Part shown: in pieces, positions 15,669-23,880 of the stretch | How the letters are laid out: each line of letters starts with the position of its first letter | How positions within the stretch are numbered: position 1 is the stretch's first letter | NCBI GenBank assembly: GCA_045628725.1 | Contig: JAZQPT010000066.1 | Span: 1-37,104, forward strand | Direction: 5' to 3' | DNA length: 37,104 nucleotides | From: JACQGD01 sp045628725 | Lineage (GTDB): Bacteria; Patescibacteriota; Saccharimonadia; Saccharimonadales; Saccharimonadaceae | The notes under the pieces: model-generated | Told to the model about the DNA's origin: nothing | The model's input: the letters and a program-made list of their open reading frames with translations, nothing else | Databases searched by the model: none | Program-made: the position numbers and the translations under genes

Positions 15669-18107
15669 ATGCAACGCCAAGGAAAATACACGAAACGTGT
15701 TACACCGGCTCAACATGTTAAGCGGCAGACTCGACGGCGCTTTCGTTGGTGGCGTGATCTTAGCTGGAAAAAAAGACTGCTTTATTTTGGCACACCAGTA
15801 TTAGCATTTCTTGTTTTGATTCCAATATTTACCTATCTTTATTTTGCGCGGGATATCTCTGACCAAGAACGATTAATGAATCGTAATAATACTGGCGTAG
15901 TGTTGCTAGCGAGTGACGGAAAGACCGAGATATATAGCCTCGGGAGAGCAAAACACCGCGAGTTAATTCAACTCGATCAAATTAGCGATACGACTGAAAA
16001 AGCACTCTTAGCGAGTGAGGATAAAAACTTCTATGAACATGGGGGTTTTTCGGTGTTCAGTATCGTCGGCGCATTATACGCAAACGTTGCGACAGGTGGT
16101 AGTAACTATGGCGGATCAACGCTGACACAGCAACTGGCTAAAAACACACTACTAAGCGACCAAAAGAGTTTTCTGCGCAAATTCCAGGAACTATCTGTGT
16201 CGATTGCAATTGAACAGACCTATAGCAAAGATCAGATACTCGGTATGTATCTGAACTCGGCTTTTTTTGGCGGTAACTCGTTTGGTATCGAAGACGCAGC
16301 ACGGACGTATTTTAACAAATCACCCGCTGATCTGACACTAGGTGAGAGTGCGATGCTAATTGGAATACTGCCCGCGCCAAATGCGTATTCTCCGCTCTAT
16401 GGCAATATGGAATACGCCAAACAGCGCCAAGCAACCGTGCTGACGCGGATGGTAGATAATGGCGATATAACCAATGAGCAAAAGCAGGCGGCTCTTGCAG
16501 AAGCGTTGCCGCTGCAGCCAGTAAAGGCATTGGCAGATAGTAGCAAGGCGCCGCACTTTACCGAAATGGTGATGAACGAGTTGTATAAAAAATACGGCGA
16601 AGAAAAAGTAACTCGTAGTGGATATCAGGTTACGACAACACTCGACATGAATGTTCAGGGGCAACTGCAAACAGCTATAGACGGCAATATGAATACAATC
16701 ACTCGTAACGGCGGTAATAATGCGAGTGCAGTCGCCATCGATCCTATGTCGGGCGAAATAAGGGGTCTTATCGGTAGCTACAGTTGGGATAACGAAACAT
16801 TTGGCAAGGTGAACATGGTCACTACTGCTCGCCAACCAGGTAGTAGTTTCAAGCCTATCTATTACGCACAGGCGCTTGCTGATGGTGTGATTACTCCTGC
16901 GACAATACTAAAAGATAAAAAGACTGACTTTGGTGGGTATGTGCCGCAAAACGCCGACCGACGATTCCGTGGTGATGTCTCGGTGCGAAATGCGCTCAGC
17001 TGGTCACTGAATATTCCTGCGGTGGAAGTTATGCAAAAAGTCGGCGTCGACAAAACGATTAAAACCGCGCAGCGAATGGGTATTACGATTGACCCAGGAA
17101 AAGATTATGGGCTAGCGCTCGCACTGGGAACTGCCGAAGTGCCTTTACTAGATATGACAAATGCCTATGCCGGATTTGCCAATCAGGGTTTGCAATATGG
17201 CACGACGACGATGAAAGGCATTAACAGTAAATATAACGAAAAGATATTCCGGGCAATAGGGTCTGAAAAACGCACTATTAGTGATCAAGGTGCATTTTTG
17301 ATATCAAATATTTTGTCAGATAACGCCGCGCGCTCGGCAGTGTTTGGGTCATCGTTAAATGTGTATGACGCGAAGACACGTTCTGTAAAAAAGGTTGCTG
17401 TCAAAACAGGGACAACTGACGATTCACGTGACGCTTGGACGATTGGCTATACTCCACAAATGGCTGTTGGTGTATGGGTTGGGAATAATGATAATACAAC
17501 GATGCGTAACGGCGGATCGATTATGGCGGGACCAATCTTTACAAAATCAATGGGGGCTATATTGGCAGGTGCGACGACAGATTTTGCGGTGCCATCTGGG
17601 ATACTACAGCGCCAGGTGTGTAGCGATGGTAGTTTGGCGGATAGCGAAATAAAGGGCAAAACTCGCTCAGAATATTTCTTATCGACCGCGCTGCCTGTAA
17701 CGCGCTGCGGGGCAAAACCGGTTGAAAACCCCGTAGAAAAGCCAAAAGAAGAAGAGGCTGATACTGATACTCCTGTAGAGACGACTGTGTCGGTGTCGGG
17801 CAGTCCAAGCGGTAGTGCGCAGATGGGTACAAGCGTGACATTCTCTGCATCAGTTTCGCCTGCAACGGCAATTGGAATGATGACGATAAAAGACGGCAGC
17901 ATGACGCTCGCCGAAGTACCTGTGTCTGGCGGAACTGCCGCATTTACGACATCGACGATGGCTGTCGGTACGCATCAAATTACGGCGATATTTACTCCGG
18001 CAGATAGTGATAGTTATAGAACGTCAACTTCTTCGACGCTGACGTATCTCATTACTGTCGTAGAATCACAGCAGCCGACAGTACCGCCGCCGCGCAATAA
18101 CCGGTAA
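15669..18107 (+). CDS. Class A penicillin-binding protein with C-terminal Ig-like domain
   Basis: An 812-residue bifunctional peptidoglycan synthase. A very basic cytoplasmic N-terminus and one membrane segment (~37-60) precede the GT51 glycosyltransferase domain with catalytic E117 in ASEDKNFYEHGG and GGSTLTQQLAKN (~149-159). The transpeptidase domain holds S392-S-F-K395 (SxxK), S446-L-N448 (SxN) and K579-T-G-T. After ~690 there is an acidic/Pro linker and a single beta-rich repeat (~705-800, SGSPSGSAQMGTSVTFSASV ... TAIFTPADSDSYRTS) of the bacterial Ig-like repeat type, which is not part of ordinary PBP1. It ends in a Pro/Arg tail. Leaderless start. Confidence 0.95.
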   Translation: MQRQGKYTKRVTPAQHVKRQTRRRFRWWRDLSWKKRLLYFGTPVLAFLVLIPIFTYLYFARDISDQERLMNRNNTGVVLLASDGKTEIYSLGRAKHRELIQLDQISDTTEKALLASEDKNFYEHGGFSVFSIVGALYANVATGGSNYGGSTLTQQLAKNTLLSDQKSFLRKFQELSVSIAIEQTYSKDQILGMYLNSAFFGGNSFGIEDAARTYFNKSPADLTLGESAMLIGILPAPNAYSPLYGNMEYAKQRQATVLTRMVDNGDITNEQKQAALAEALPLQPVKALADSSKAPHFTEMVMNELYKKYGEEKVTRSGYQVTTTLDMNVQGQLQTAIDGNMNTITRNGGNNASAVAIDPMSGEIRGLIGSYSWDNETFGKVNMVTTARQPGSSFKPIYYAQALADGVITPATILKDKKTDFGGYVPQNADRRFRGDVSVRNALSWSLNIPAVEVMQKVGVDKTIKTAQRMGITIDPGKDYGLALALGTAEVPLLDMTNAYAGFANQGLQYGTTTMKGINSKYNEKIFRAIGSEKRTISDQGAFLISNILSDNAARSAVFGSSLNVYDAKTRSVKKVAVKTGTTDDSRDAWTIGYTPQMAVGVWVGNNDNTTMRNGGSIMAGPIFTKSMGAILAGATTDFAVPSGILQRQVCSDGSLADSEIKGKTRSEYFLSTALPVTRCGAKPVENPVEKPKEEEADTDTPVETTVSVSGSPSGSAQMGTSVTFSASVSPATAIGMMTIKDGSMTLAEVPVSGGTAAFTTSTMAVGTHQITAIFTPADSDSYRTSTSSTLTYLITVVESQQPTVPPPRNNR

Positions 18108-18142
18108 TGGTACTCTGGTCTATTCTGTTTCCTTGGCAGGTA

Positions 18143-18151
18143 TGAGATAAT
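18143..18151 (+). promoter_or_regulatory. ruvA extended -10 promoter
   Basis: TGA-GATAAT (-10 at 18146-18151), 6 nt before ATG 18158; leaderless arrangement. Confidence 0.6.
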
Positions 18152-18157
18152 GGCTAT

Positions 18158-18736
18158 ATGATTGCACATGTCTTTGGGGTAGTTGCCGAAAAATTTAATT
18201 CATCAATTATAGTTGATGTTCACGGCATTGGGTACGAAATAAATGTTCCTGCGGGTGATTTTGAAAATGCACTTTTGAATGCGGAGGTAAAATTTTACAC
18301 ACATCATCACATTCGTGAGCAGTCGCAGGAATTATTTGGATTTTCATCACTGGCTGCAAAGAAATTATTTGAACTACTTATAACCGTTCAGGGTGTCGGG
18401 CCGAAGGCTGCACTCGCGATATTGTCGCTGGGCGAAAGCGAAGTTGTACGCAATGCTATTGCCAACAGCGACATTATATTTGTCACGAAAGCGAGTGGCG
18501 TTGGCAAGAAAACGGCGGAACGTGTCGTTGTCGACCTGTCCGATAAAGTTGGACTTGCACTGCGATATGACAACAGTGTGTTGACGGGTGCATCACAGCC
18601 GATCAATCACACGGACGAGGCGCTAGAGGCGCTAATGGCGCTAGGTTTTAATCTTAATGATGCGACGAAAGCACTCGAGGGAGTATCCACTGAACTTTCT
18701 ACGGCAGACCGCGTGACGCAAGCACTGAAGGGCTAA
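18158..18736 (+). CDS. ruvA: RuvA Holliday junction DNA-binding subunit
   Basis: A 192-residue RuvA, the tetrameric junction-binding partner of RuvB. The N-terminal OB-fold (MIAHVFGVVAEKF, VDVHGIGYEINVP, FYTHHHIREQSQELFGF), the helix-hairpin-helix pair (VQGVGPKAALAIL, ASGVGKKTAERVVVDL) and the flexible C-terminal domain III that contacts RuvB (DEALEALMALGF) are all present. Normal length. The ruvB start lies 68 nt further on behind its own -10, so cotranscription is not required. Confidence 0.96.
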   Translation: MIAHVFGVVAEKFNSSIIVDVHGIGYEINVPAGDFENALLNAEVKFYTHHHIREQSQELFGFSSLAAKKLFELLITVQGVGPKAALAILSLGESEVVRNAIANSDIIFVTKASGVGKKTAERVVVDLSDKVGLALRYDNSVLTGASQPINHTDEALEALMALGFNLNDATKALEGVSTELSTADRVTQALKG

Positions 18737-18783
18737 TTTAGGTAGCGGTATATTAGCCATCTGACACGGCGAGTTGATAGAAA

Positions 18784-18792
18784 TGGTACAAT
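18784..18792 (+). promoter_or_regulatory. ruvB extended -10 promoter
   Basis: TGG-TACAAT (-10 at 18787-18792), 12 nt before ATG 18805, so a leader of roughly 5 nt. Confidence 0.6.
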
Positions 18793-18804
18793 GATTATAA
18801 GACT

Positions 18805-19827
18805 ATGGCAATTGAACGAATTGTAGACACGAGTGCGGATGAATCAGATAGTGACGAGCAAACTATCGAGGTGACTTTGCGTCCGCAAAGTTTTGATGAT
18901 TATATCGGCCAAGAACGATTAAAGAAAAACCTAAAACTAGCGATCGCTGCAGCTAAAAAACGTGACGATCCAATCGACCACGTGCTGCTGTATGGTCCTC
19001 CGGGACTAGGCAAGACAACGATGGCGACAGTCATCGCAAACGAGATGGGAACGAATATTCGCGTCACGGCAGGGCCGGCGATTGAACGTGCTGGAGACCT
19101 GGCGAGCATACTGACAAATCTGCAGGACGGCGATGTGCTATTTATCGACGAGATTCATCGTCTGAGCCGCACTGTCGAAGAGGTATTATATAGTGCGATG
19201 GAAGATTACAAACTTGATATTGTTATCGGTAAAGGGCCGGCGGCTCGCAGTGTCCGACTTGATTTACCTAAATTTACGGTGATTGGTGCAACCACTCGTA
19301 CGGGCGCATTAGCTGCACCGCTTCGCGATCGATTTGGTCATATTTACCGTTTAGAATTTTATACTCACGATGAAATCGGACAAATTATTAGCCGAGCGTC
19401 GAATATCTTAGAGAGTAAAATTCACCCCGACGCCGCTACGATACTTTCAACCCGTGCGCGTTTAACGCCGCGTATCGCGAACCGATTATTAAAGCGCGTA
19501 CGTGATTTTGCTGATGTAAACGGTGATGGCATTATCGATACCGTCACTACTCATAAAGCGTTAGAGATGCTAGAGATTGACGAGTTAGGACTCGATCCGG
19601 CGGATCGTCAGTTGCTACTTGCGATGATCGACAATTATGGCAATAATCCCGTTGGGTTAAACACAATTGCAGCGCTAACCGGCGATGAAGCAACGACAAT
19701 TGAGGATTTTTATGAACCGTATTTGTTGCAGATTGGATTTATCGAACGCACTCCGCGTGGACGCCGCGTGACAGCTAAAGGCTTTACTCACCTAGGAAAG
19801 CAACATCCTGCACTAGCAGATGAATAG
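18805..19827 (+). CDS. ruvB: RuvB Holliday junction branch-migration ATPase
   Basis: A 340-residue AAA+ motor that drives branch migration with RuvA. Walker A GPPGLGKT (64-71), Walker B with DEIH (115-118), sensor-1 region TVIGATTRTG, the arginine-finger region around PLRDRFG, and the C-terminal winged helix (ALTGDEATTIEDFYEPYLLQ, GFIERTPRGRRVT). Full length and unremarkable. Confidence 0.97.
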   Translation: MAIERIVDTSADESDSDEQTIEVTLRPQSFDDYIGQERLKKNLKLAIAAAKKRDDPIDHVLLYGPPGLGKTTMATVIANEMGTNIRVTAGPAIERAGDLASILTNLQDGDVLFIDEIHRLSRTVEEVLYSAMEDYKLDIVIGKGPAARSVRLDLPKFTVIGATTRTGALAAPLRDRFGHIYRLEFYTHDEIGQIISRASNILESKIHPDAATILSTRARLTPRIANRLLKRVRDFADVNGDGIIDTVTTHKALEMLEIDELGLDPADRQLLLAMIDNYGNNPVGLNTIAALTGDEATTIEDFYEPYLLQIGFIERTPRGRRVTAKGFTHLGKQHPALADE

Positions 19828-19834
19828 GTTCTAT

Positions 19835-19843
19835 TGGTATACT
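19835..19843 (+). promoter_or_regulatory. Extended -10 of PH-domain gene
   Basis: TGG-TATACT (-10 at 19838-19843), 8 nt before ATG 19852. Confidence 0.65.
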
Positions 19844-19851
19844 ATAAGTAT

Positions 19852-20607
19852 ATGAATCCAAACCAGCCTCAAAATCAATCTCCCGACTTAAGTCAGCCAG
19901 TAGCCTACGACAAAGATGGTCGTCCGCTCTATGCCCATCCACCAGCGCAGTCTGTCGTGCAGCCCGATGCTGTCGTTCCGCAGATCGTGCAGATGACCCG
20001 TGCAGCAGATCCGCAAATGCCTCACATTAGCGACGAAGTAAAAGCGCGTCATGAAGCCTCAGTTGCAAAGTATCCTTCGCTTAACCTTAGTGAAGGAGAG
20101 TACGTTATCAGCGAGACTCGCAGGCATCCTATCGGGATGGTTGGTATCATTGCCGTCACAGCGTTGTTAGTTATACTTGTTATAGGTGCGATGATTGCGT
20201 ATCCGTCGTTTGCGGCCCAGTCGATGGTTAATCTTCCTCCGTTTAGTAGCTTTGTGCTGCCTGCTGTACTCTTTATAATTCTTATTTTACTCGGCGGCTA
20301 TATTGCTTTGTATGTATATCTTAGTAATAAATTCTTTTTAACAAACGAGAGCGTTATTCAGGAAATTCAGACAAGCCTGTTTGCGCGTCATGAGCAAACA
20401 GTGAGCTTGGCGAATATCGAAGATGCAAGCTATCGCCAAAACGGCATTCTACAATCATTTTTTAACTATGGATCAATTCGCCTATCTACCGAAGGTGAAG
20501 AGACGACCTATCGATTTTATTATGTGTCGCAGCCAAAGAAGCAGATTGCAACGCTAAACAATGCAGTTGAGTCGTTTAAGAATGGGCGCCCAGTAACGGG
20601 CGAATAA
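19852..20607 (+). CDS. Membrane protein with bacterial PH (YdbS-like) domain
   Basis: A 251-residue protein. The N-terminal ~75 residues are Pro/Gln-rich and probably disordered. A segment LNLSEGEYVISETRRHPIG leads into two membrane helices (~100-122 and ~138-160). The C-terminal ~90 residues (SNKFFLTNESVIQEIQTSLFARHEQTVSLANIEDASYRQNG, then a beta strand with FNYGSIRLSTEG) match the bacterial PH domain group (bPH_2, YdbS/YdbT-like), whose function is not settled. ATG 19852 was chosen over 19834 because the -10 would lie inside the longer frame. Confidence 0.78.
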   Translation: MNPNQPQNQSPDLSQPVAYDKDGRPLYAHPPAQSVVQPDAVVPQIVQMTRAADPQMPHISDEVKARHEASVAKYPSLNLSEGEYVISETRRHPIGMVGIIAVTALLVILVIGAMIAYPSFAAQSMVNLPPFSSFVLPAVLFIILILLGGYIALYVYLSNKFFLTNESVIQEIQTSLFARHEQTVSLANIEDASYRQNGILQSFFNYGSIRLSTEGEETTYRFYYVSQPKKQIATLNNAVESFKNGRPVTGE

Positions 20608-20618
20608 ATAATGTCGAG

Positions 20619-21044
20619 TTAGCTTTTACGGCTTTTCTTGACGTATTCGCCTTCGTTAATAAGGGACGTGCGCAGTGTATATCCTTTGCATTTGCCATCC
20701 ATGTCGCAGCCTAGGGGCTGGTAGACATATTCGTAAGGAATGATGCTTTTTTCTTTGTCATCGATCTTGACGCCGTTTGTGTCTGTCAGCAGAGCTGGGT
20801 CAACGGAAGAGAGATTGCTTGACGAGATCTCGGCAGGATAATAGCCATTTTTTGCATAGAAAACTTCTTCGAGGCTGTAATAGATTGAGTTAACCGCTGT
20901 TTTGCGTCGTTCGTCAAGGTTAGCGGTCTGGAGATTATTCTTTTGGAAAAAGAACAGTAGCGTCGCGGCAGATATAATGACAATAACGACAATTAGTTCG
21001 ATGACGGTGAATCCCGATGAGCGGGAGTGAAGATGCGTACTCAT
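20619..21044 (-). CDS. Type IV pilin-like protein with prepilin leader
   Basis: A 141-residue prepilin or pseudopilin. After a short charged leader comes the class III signal SGFTVIELIVVIVII: cleavage after G, N-methylated F+1, and conserved E+5, followed by the hydrophobic stalk. The remaining ~100 residues form a globular head with two cysteines (GCDMDGKC). Start ATG 21044 is set by an extended -10 (TGA-TATAAT) 7 nt upstream, not the in-frame ATG 21080. It is the only pilin in the window and lies apart from the pil operon; the pilus genes at 23.6-29.2 kb could assemble it. The prepilin peptidase is not in the window. Confidence 0.88.
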   Translation of the reverse strand: MSTHLHSRSSGFTVIELIVVIVIISAATLLFFFQKNNLQTANLDERRKTAVNSIYYSLEEVFYAKNGYYPAEISSSNLSSVDPALLTDTNGVKIDDKEKSIIPYEYVYQPLGCDMDGKCKGYTLRTSLINEGEYVKKSRKS

Positions 21045-21051
21045 TGTCTTT

Positions 21052-21060
21052 ATTATATCA
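21052..21060 (-). promoter_or_regulatory. Pilin gene extended -10 promoter
   Basis: Minus strand TGA-TATAAT, 7 nt before ATG 21044. Confidence 0.7.
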
Positions 21061-21138
21061 AAGTTAGTTCTATCCACCATAGCGATTGTTGTATTCTCAG
21101 GTAACTCTCAGAATAGTGTTTATGCATACTTTCAAAGG

Positions 21139-21147
21139 TGGTACAAT
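21139..21147 (+). promoter_or_regulatory. recA extended -10 promoter
   Basis: TGG-TACAAT (-10 at 21142-21147), giving a leader of about 22 nt that contains AGAGAGGGA before ATG 21176. A second hexamer TATACT (21151-21156) could also serve. I see no convincing Gram-positive-type SOS box here. Confidence 0.6.
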
Positions 21148-21175
21148 AGATATACTAACGAAGAGAGGGACTGAC

Positions 21176-22213
21176 ATGACAAAAAAGGCAGAAAAACCAG
21201 GTATATCTGATACGAAACCAAACAATGAAGGTAAACTAAAAGCGCTAGGACTAGCGATGGATCAAATCACAAAGCAATTTGGCGATGGATCTATTATGAA
21301 ATTAGGCGAAGCACACAAAGTCGACGTAGAACTAATCCCGTCAGGTGCTTTGTCACTTGATTTGGCACTTGGTGGCGGCTATCCAAAAGGACGTATTATC
21401 GAAATTTACGGTCCAGAATCATCCGGTAAGACGACGTTGACTCTCCATGCCATTGCTGAGGTTCAAAAAGCGGGCGGCACGGCAGCATTTATCGACGCCG
21501 AGCACGCGCTTGATCCGTCTTATGCAAAGAAGCTAGGTGTTGATACTGATAACCTACTTGTGTCTCAGCCTGATAACGGCGAACAAGCACTTGAGATTGC
21601 TGAAACACTGGTGCGCTCAAATGCAGTTGACCTTGTTGTCGTTGACTCTGTTGCTGCGCTCGTACCGCAGGCCGAGATTGATGGCGACATGGGCGATAGT
21701 CATATGGGACTCCAGGCTCGATTAATGAGCCAGGCACTCCGTAAACTAACGGGAATCATCAACAAGTCAAAGACGACAGTTATTTTCATTAACCAAATTC
21801 GTATGAAGATTGGTGTGATGTTTGGTAACCCAGAGACGACAACTGGCGGAAATGCGTTGAAGTTTTACGCATCTGTTCGACTGGATATTCGTCGTACGGG
21901 ACAAATAAAATCAGGCGAAGACATTACGGGTAACCGGACAAAAGTAAAGGTTGTGAAGAACAAGATCGCGCCTCCTTTCCGTATCGCAGAATTCGATATT
22001 ATGTATAACGAAGGCATCAGCGCAACAGGTGACGTACTTGATCTAGCGGTCATTCACGGAATTGTCGGCAAAGCTGGCGCATGGTTTGATTACGGCGATG
22101 CAAAGATTGGTCAGGGCCGTGAGGCGACAAAGACGTACCTGAAAGAAAACCCGAAGGTACTTGCAGAAATTGACAAAAAGGTTCGTGCAAAAGTTGCTGA
22201 ACAAGACGCCTAA
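21176..22213 (+). CDS. recA: RecA recombinase
   Basis: A 345-residue RecA, the strand-exchange ATPase. Walker A GPESSGKT (79-86), Walker B LVVVDSVAAL, the MAW region LIPSGALSLDLALGGG, the L2 loop region INQIRMKIGVMFGNPETTTGGNAL and the C-terminal domain are all present. A longer reading frame from 21086 is rejected because ATG 21176 has a clear ribosome site (AGAGAGGGA) and the promoter lies between them. recX follows 117 nt downstream after an inverted repeat. Confidence 0.98.
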   Translation: MTKKAEKPGISDTKPNNEGKLKALGLAMDQITKQFGDGSIMKLGEAHKVDVELIPSGALSLDLALGGGYPKGRIIEIYGPESSGKTTLTLHAIAEVQKAGGTAAFIDAEHALDPSYAKKLGVDTDNLLVSQPDNGEQALEIAETLVRSNAVDLVVVDSVAALVPQAEIDGDMGDSHMGLQARLMSQALRKLTGIINKSKTTVIFINQIRMKIGVMFGNPETTTGGNALKFYASVRLDIRRTGQIKSGEDITGNRTKVKVVKNKIAPPFRIAEFDIMYNEGISATGDVLDLAVIHGIVGKAGAWFDYGDAKIGQGREATKTYLKENPKVLAEIDKKVRAKVAEQDA

Positions 22214-22225
22214 TCTATAATCGAC

Positions 22226-22260
22226 TACCTATGACTTGTATGATATATGAGTCATAGGTA
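22226..22260 (+). repeat. Perfect 11-bp inverted repeat between recA and recX
   Basis: TACCTATGACT (22226-22236) and AGTCATAGGTA (22250-22260) form an 11-bp stem with a 13-nt loop, 12 nt after the recA stop. No T-run follows, so it is not a standard terminator. It could tune recA to recX read-through, protect the recA mRNA 3' end, or be a protein site. Confidence 0.7.
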
Positions 22261-22330
22261 ATTTGATATCACATTGTCATGACGTCAAACTGGGCTGTCT
22301 GTGAACGATAGCATAGCTGATCTAATAACT

Positions 22331-22987
22331 ATGAAAATAACGAGCATATCACCACAGGTAAAAGATAAAAATCGCGTCAATATAATGGTCGACGGTAAGT
22401 ATCGTTTCTCGCTTGATATTTTTCAGTATGCCGATTTAGGAATTAGAGTCGGCAAAGAATATACCGACGAGGAATTAACCGAACTAGAGACGGAGAGTCA
22501 GTTCGGCAAAATGTACGCACGGGCGCTAGAGTATTGTTTAATGCGACCACATAGTGCGCGTGAAGTTCGTGACTATCTTTACCGCAAGACAAGGGTGACA
22601 AAGTTTAAGGATCGTAAATCAGGCGAGATCCGCGATAAGCCGGGTGTCAGTTCGCTTATTACTGACCGGGTATTTACCCGTTTAGTAGATAAAGGATATA
22701 TTGACGACGAAAAGTTTACGCGGTTTTGGGTTGAAAACCGTAACATGACAAAAGGAGCGAGCAAGCGCAAATTGCAGGCGGAACTGCAAGCTAAAGGCGT
22801 GGATCGGTCGATTATTGAGCGGTTTTTAGTAGAGTCAGACCGATCAGACGAATCTGAACTTTTGAAGATTATTGCAAAAAAGCGTAAAAGATATCCTGAC
22901 GATCAAAAATTCATGCAGTATTTAGCCCGACAAGGTTTTTCGTACGATGACATAAAATCAGCTTTGTCTGAAGACGCCGACGAGTAG
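22331..22987 (+). CDS. recX: RecX, RecA modulator
   Basis: A 218-residue RecX, which binds RecA filaments and limits their activity. The C-terminal three-helix repeats are visible (ARALEYCLMRPHSAREVRDYLYRK; VFTRLVDKGYIDDEKFTRFWVENR; SKRKLQAELQAKGV; FMQYLARQGFSYDDIKSAL). An N-terminal domain (MKITSISPQVKDKNRVNIMV) precedes them, as in long RecX proteins. I prefer ATG 22331 over GTG 22301 because it begins the family N-terminus; neither has a Shine-Dalgarno. TGA-TCTAAT ends 4 nt before 22331 and might be a separate promoter, otherwise it is cotranscribed with recA. Confidence 0.88.
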   Translation: MKITSISPQVKDKNRVNIMVDGKYRFSLDIFQYADLGIRVGKEYTDEELTELETESQFGKMYARALEYCLMRPHSAREVRDYLYRKTRVTKFKDRKSGEIRDKPGVSSLITDRVFTRLVDKGYIDDEKFTRFWVENRNMTKGASKRKLQAELQAKGVDRSIIERFLVESDRSDESELLKIIAKKRKRYPDDQKFMQYLARQGFSYDDIKSALSEDADE

Positions 22988-22999
22988 GCGTCTTATTTT
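22971..22999 (+). terminator. Intrinsic terminator of recA-recX
   Basis: AAGACGCC (22971-22978) and GGCGTCTT (22987-22994) form an 8-bp stem enclosing the recX stop, followed by A and TTTTG. The left arm is coding sequence for the recX C-terminus. Confidence 0.7.
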
Positions 23000-23571
23000 G
23001 TTTCGACGCGGATAGCCTCTGCTGGTGGTGACTGGCGAAACGGATTTGTATAGGACTGGCTGGCTTTAGGTAGTACCGTAGGTGCTTTAGCGCGTGATTT
23101 AATGACAATCGCATGATCGGTAACCTCAATTACCTGAGATCTATGGATCAATAGCTCACTGTCATTAAAACTCTTTAGTAGCGGTCGTTTGACGTTAATC
23201 TGTTGTATGATAAAACCGTCGCTTTCCATATTGTATTCGATTGCCTTACCGAGTTTGTCTCTGTTTTCGTCGAGCACCTGTTTGCCGATGATGTCAAAAT
23301 GGAGTTCATAGATTTCTTTTAATTTTATGATGTCGTCAAGCTGCACAAACTCCTCGCTTGAATCGATAATCATACCGATAGGGCTTAGCTCGCGTACGTC
23401 ATCTATGCGAAGAAAAGACGGATTTTGGACAAGTTTGTGACCTGACACTTCATAGGCTATAACGGCTAGATTATGAGGGTTGATTATAGCGCGTGTTGTA
23501 CGCGCCAATTCCGCTCCAGTCTGGAGGCTGAGGATTGGAGTATCGTGGAGGTCTGTTCCTGTAACTAGCAT
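22993..23571 (-). CDS. PRC-barrel domain protein
   Basis: A 192-residue protein with two PRC-barrel-like halves: residues ~1-85 (MLVTGTDLHDTPILSLQTGAEL, ...AVIAYEVSG, FLRIDDVRELSPIGMIIDSS) and ~90-170 (GKQVLDENRDKLGKAIEYNM, VIEVTDHAIVIKSR), then a short Pro-rich tail. PRC-barrels occur in RimM, photosynthetic reaction centre H subunits and many proteins of unknown role. It has its own leaderless promoter (TATACT 6 nt before ATG 23571) but follows the pil operon by 24 bp, so read-through is possible. No membrane segment. Confidence 0.82.
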   Translation of the reverse strand: MLVTGTDLHDTPILSLQTGAELARTTRAIINPHNLAVIAYEVSGHKLVQNPSFLRIDDVRELSPIGMIIDSSEEFVQLDDIIKLKEIYELHFDIIGKQVLDENRDKLGKAIEYNMESDGFIIQQINVKRPLLKSFNDSELLIHRSQVIEVTDHAIVIKSRAKAPTVLPKASQSYTNPFRQSPPAEAIRVETK

Positions 23572-23577
23572 ATGTTT

Positions 23578-23583
23578 AGTATA
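23578..23583 (-). promoter_or_regulatory. PRC-barrel gene -10 promoter
   Basis: Minus strand TATACT, 6 nt before ATG 23571. It lacks the TGN extension. It lies in the 24-bp gap after the preceding gene. Confidence 0.55.
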
Positions 23584-23595
23584 GCGTGTTCAGGA

Positions 23596-23880
23596 CTACT
23601 CAACAAATGGATTGCCACGTGGTTTTGGGATAACAAGTTCTTGTGGTGATTCGTTGCTGTCGCGGAGTTCTTTGATTTTGTTTGCTGTCTTTTGATCGAA
23701 GTCGGCGCTGATTGTGTCACCGACAACTGAAGAGTTGGGATTTGTTGTTTGCGTTGTTAGATAGAGGTTAAGGATTGCTGCTGACAAGAGAAGCGAAATA
23801 AAAGTAAAAAACATCGTTGCATGGTACCGACTAAAAAACGCCGTAACAGGAACGAGGATGGATGAGAGTGAAACGTTCAT
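23596..23880 (-). CDS. Small bitopic protein at end of pil operon
   Basis: A 94-residue protein with one membrane helix (~23-43, TMFFTFISLLLSAAILNLYLT) and a polar C-terminal region ending in a Pro-rich stretch (VIPKPRGNPFVE). I recognise no family. Its start overlaps the pilO stop (TAATG), so it is translationally coupled to pilMNO, in the place where a PilP-like accessory would be expected. It lacks a recognisable PilP lipobox or beta domain, so calling it PilP is not justified. Confidence 0.7.
   Translation of the reverse strand: MNVSLSSILVPVTAFFSRYHATMFFTFISLLLSAAILNLYLTTQTTNPNSSVVGDTISADFDQKTANKIKELRDSNESPQELVIPKPRGNPFVE

Noticed and set aside
21093..21114. ATTCT...AGAAT inverted repeat upstream of recA as an SOS box
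   Set aside because: Only five bases per arm and no match to a known LexA box that I recognise.
21086..21175. N-terminal extension of RecA from an upstream start
   Set aside because: The extension runs through the promoter, and ATG 21176 has a clear ribosome site and a normal RecA N-terminus.
23596..23880. Naming the small pil-operon protein PilP
   Set aside because: Position fits but there is no lipobox and no PilP-type beta domain; left as unknown.
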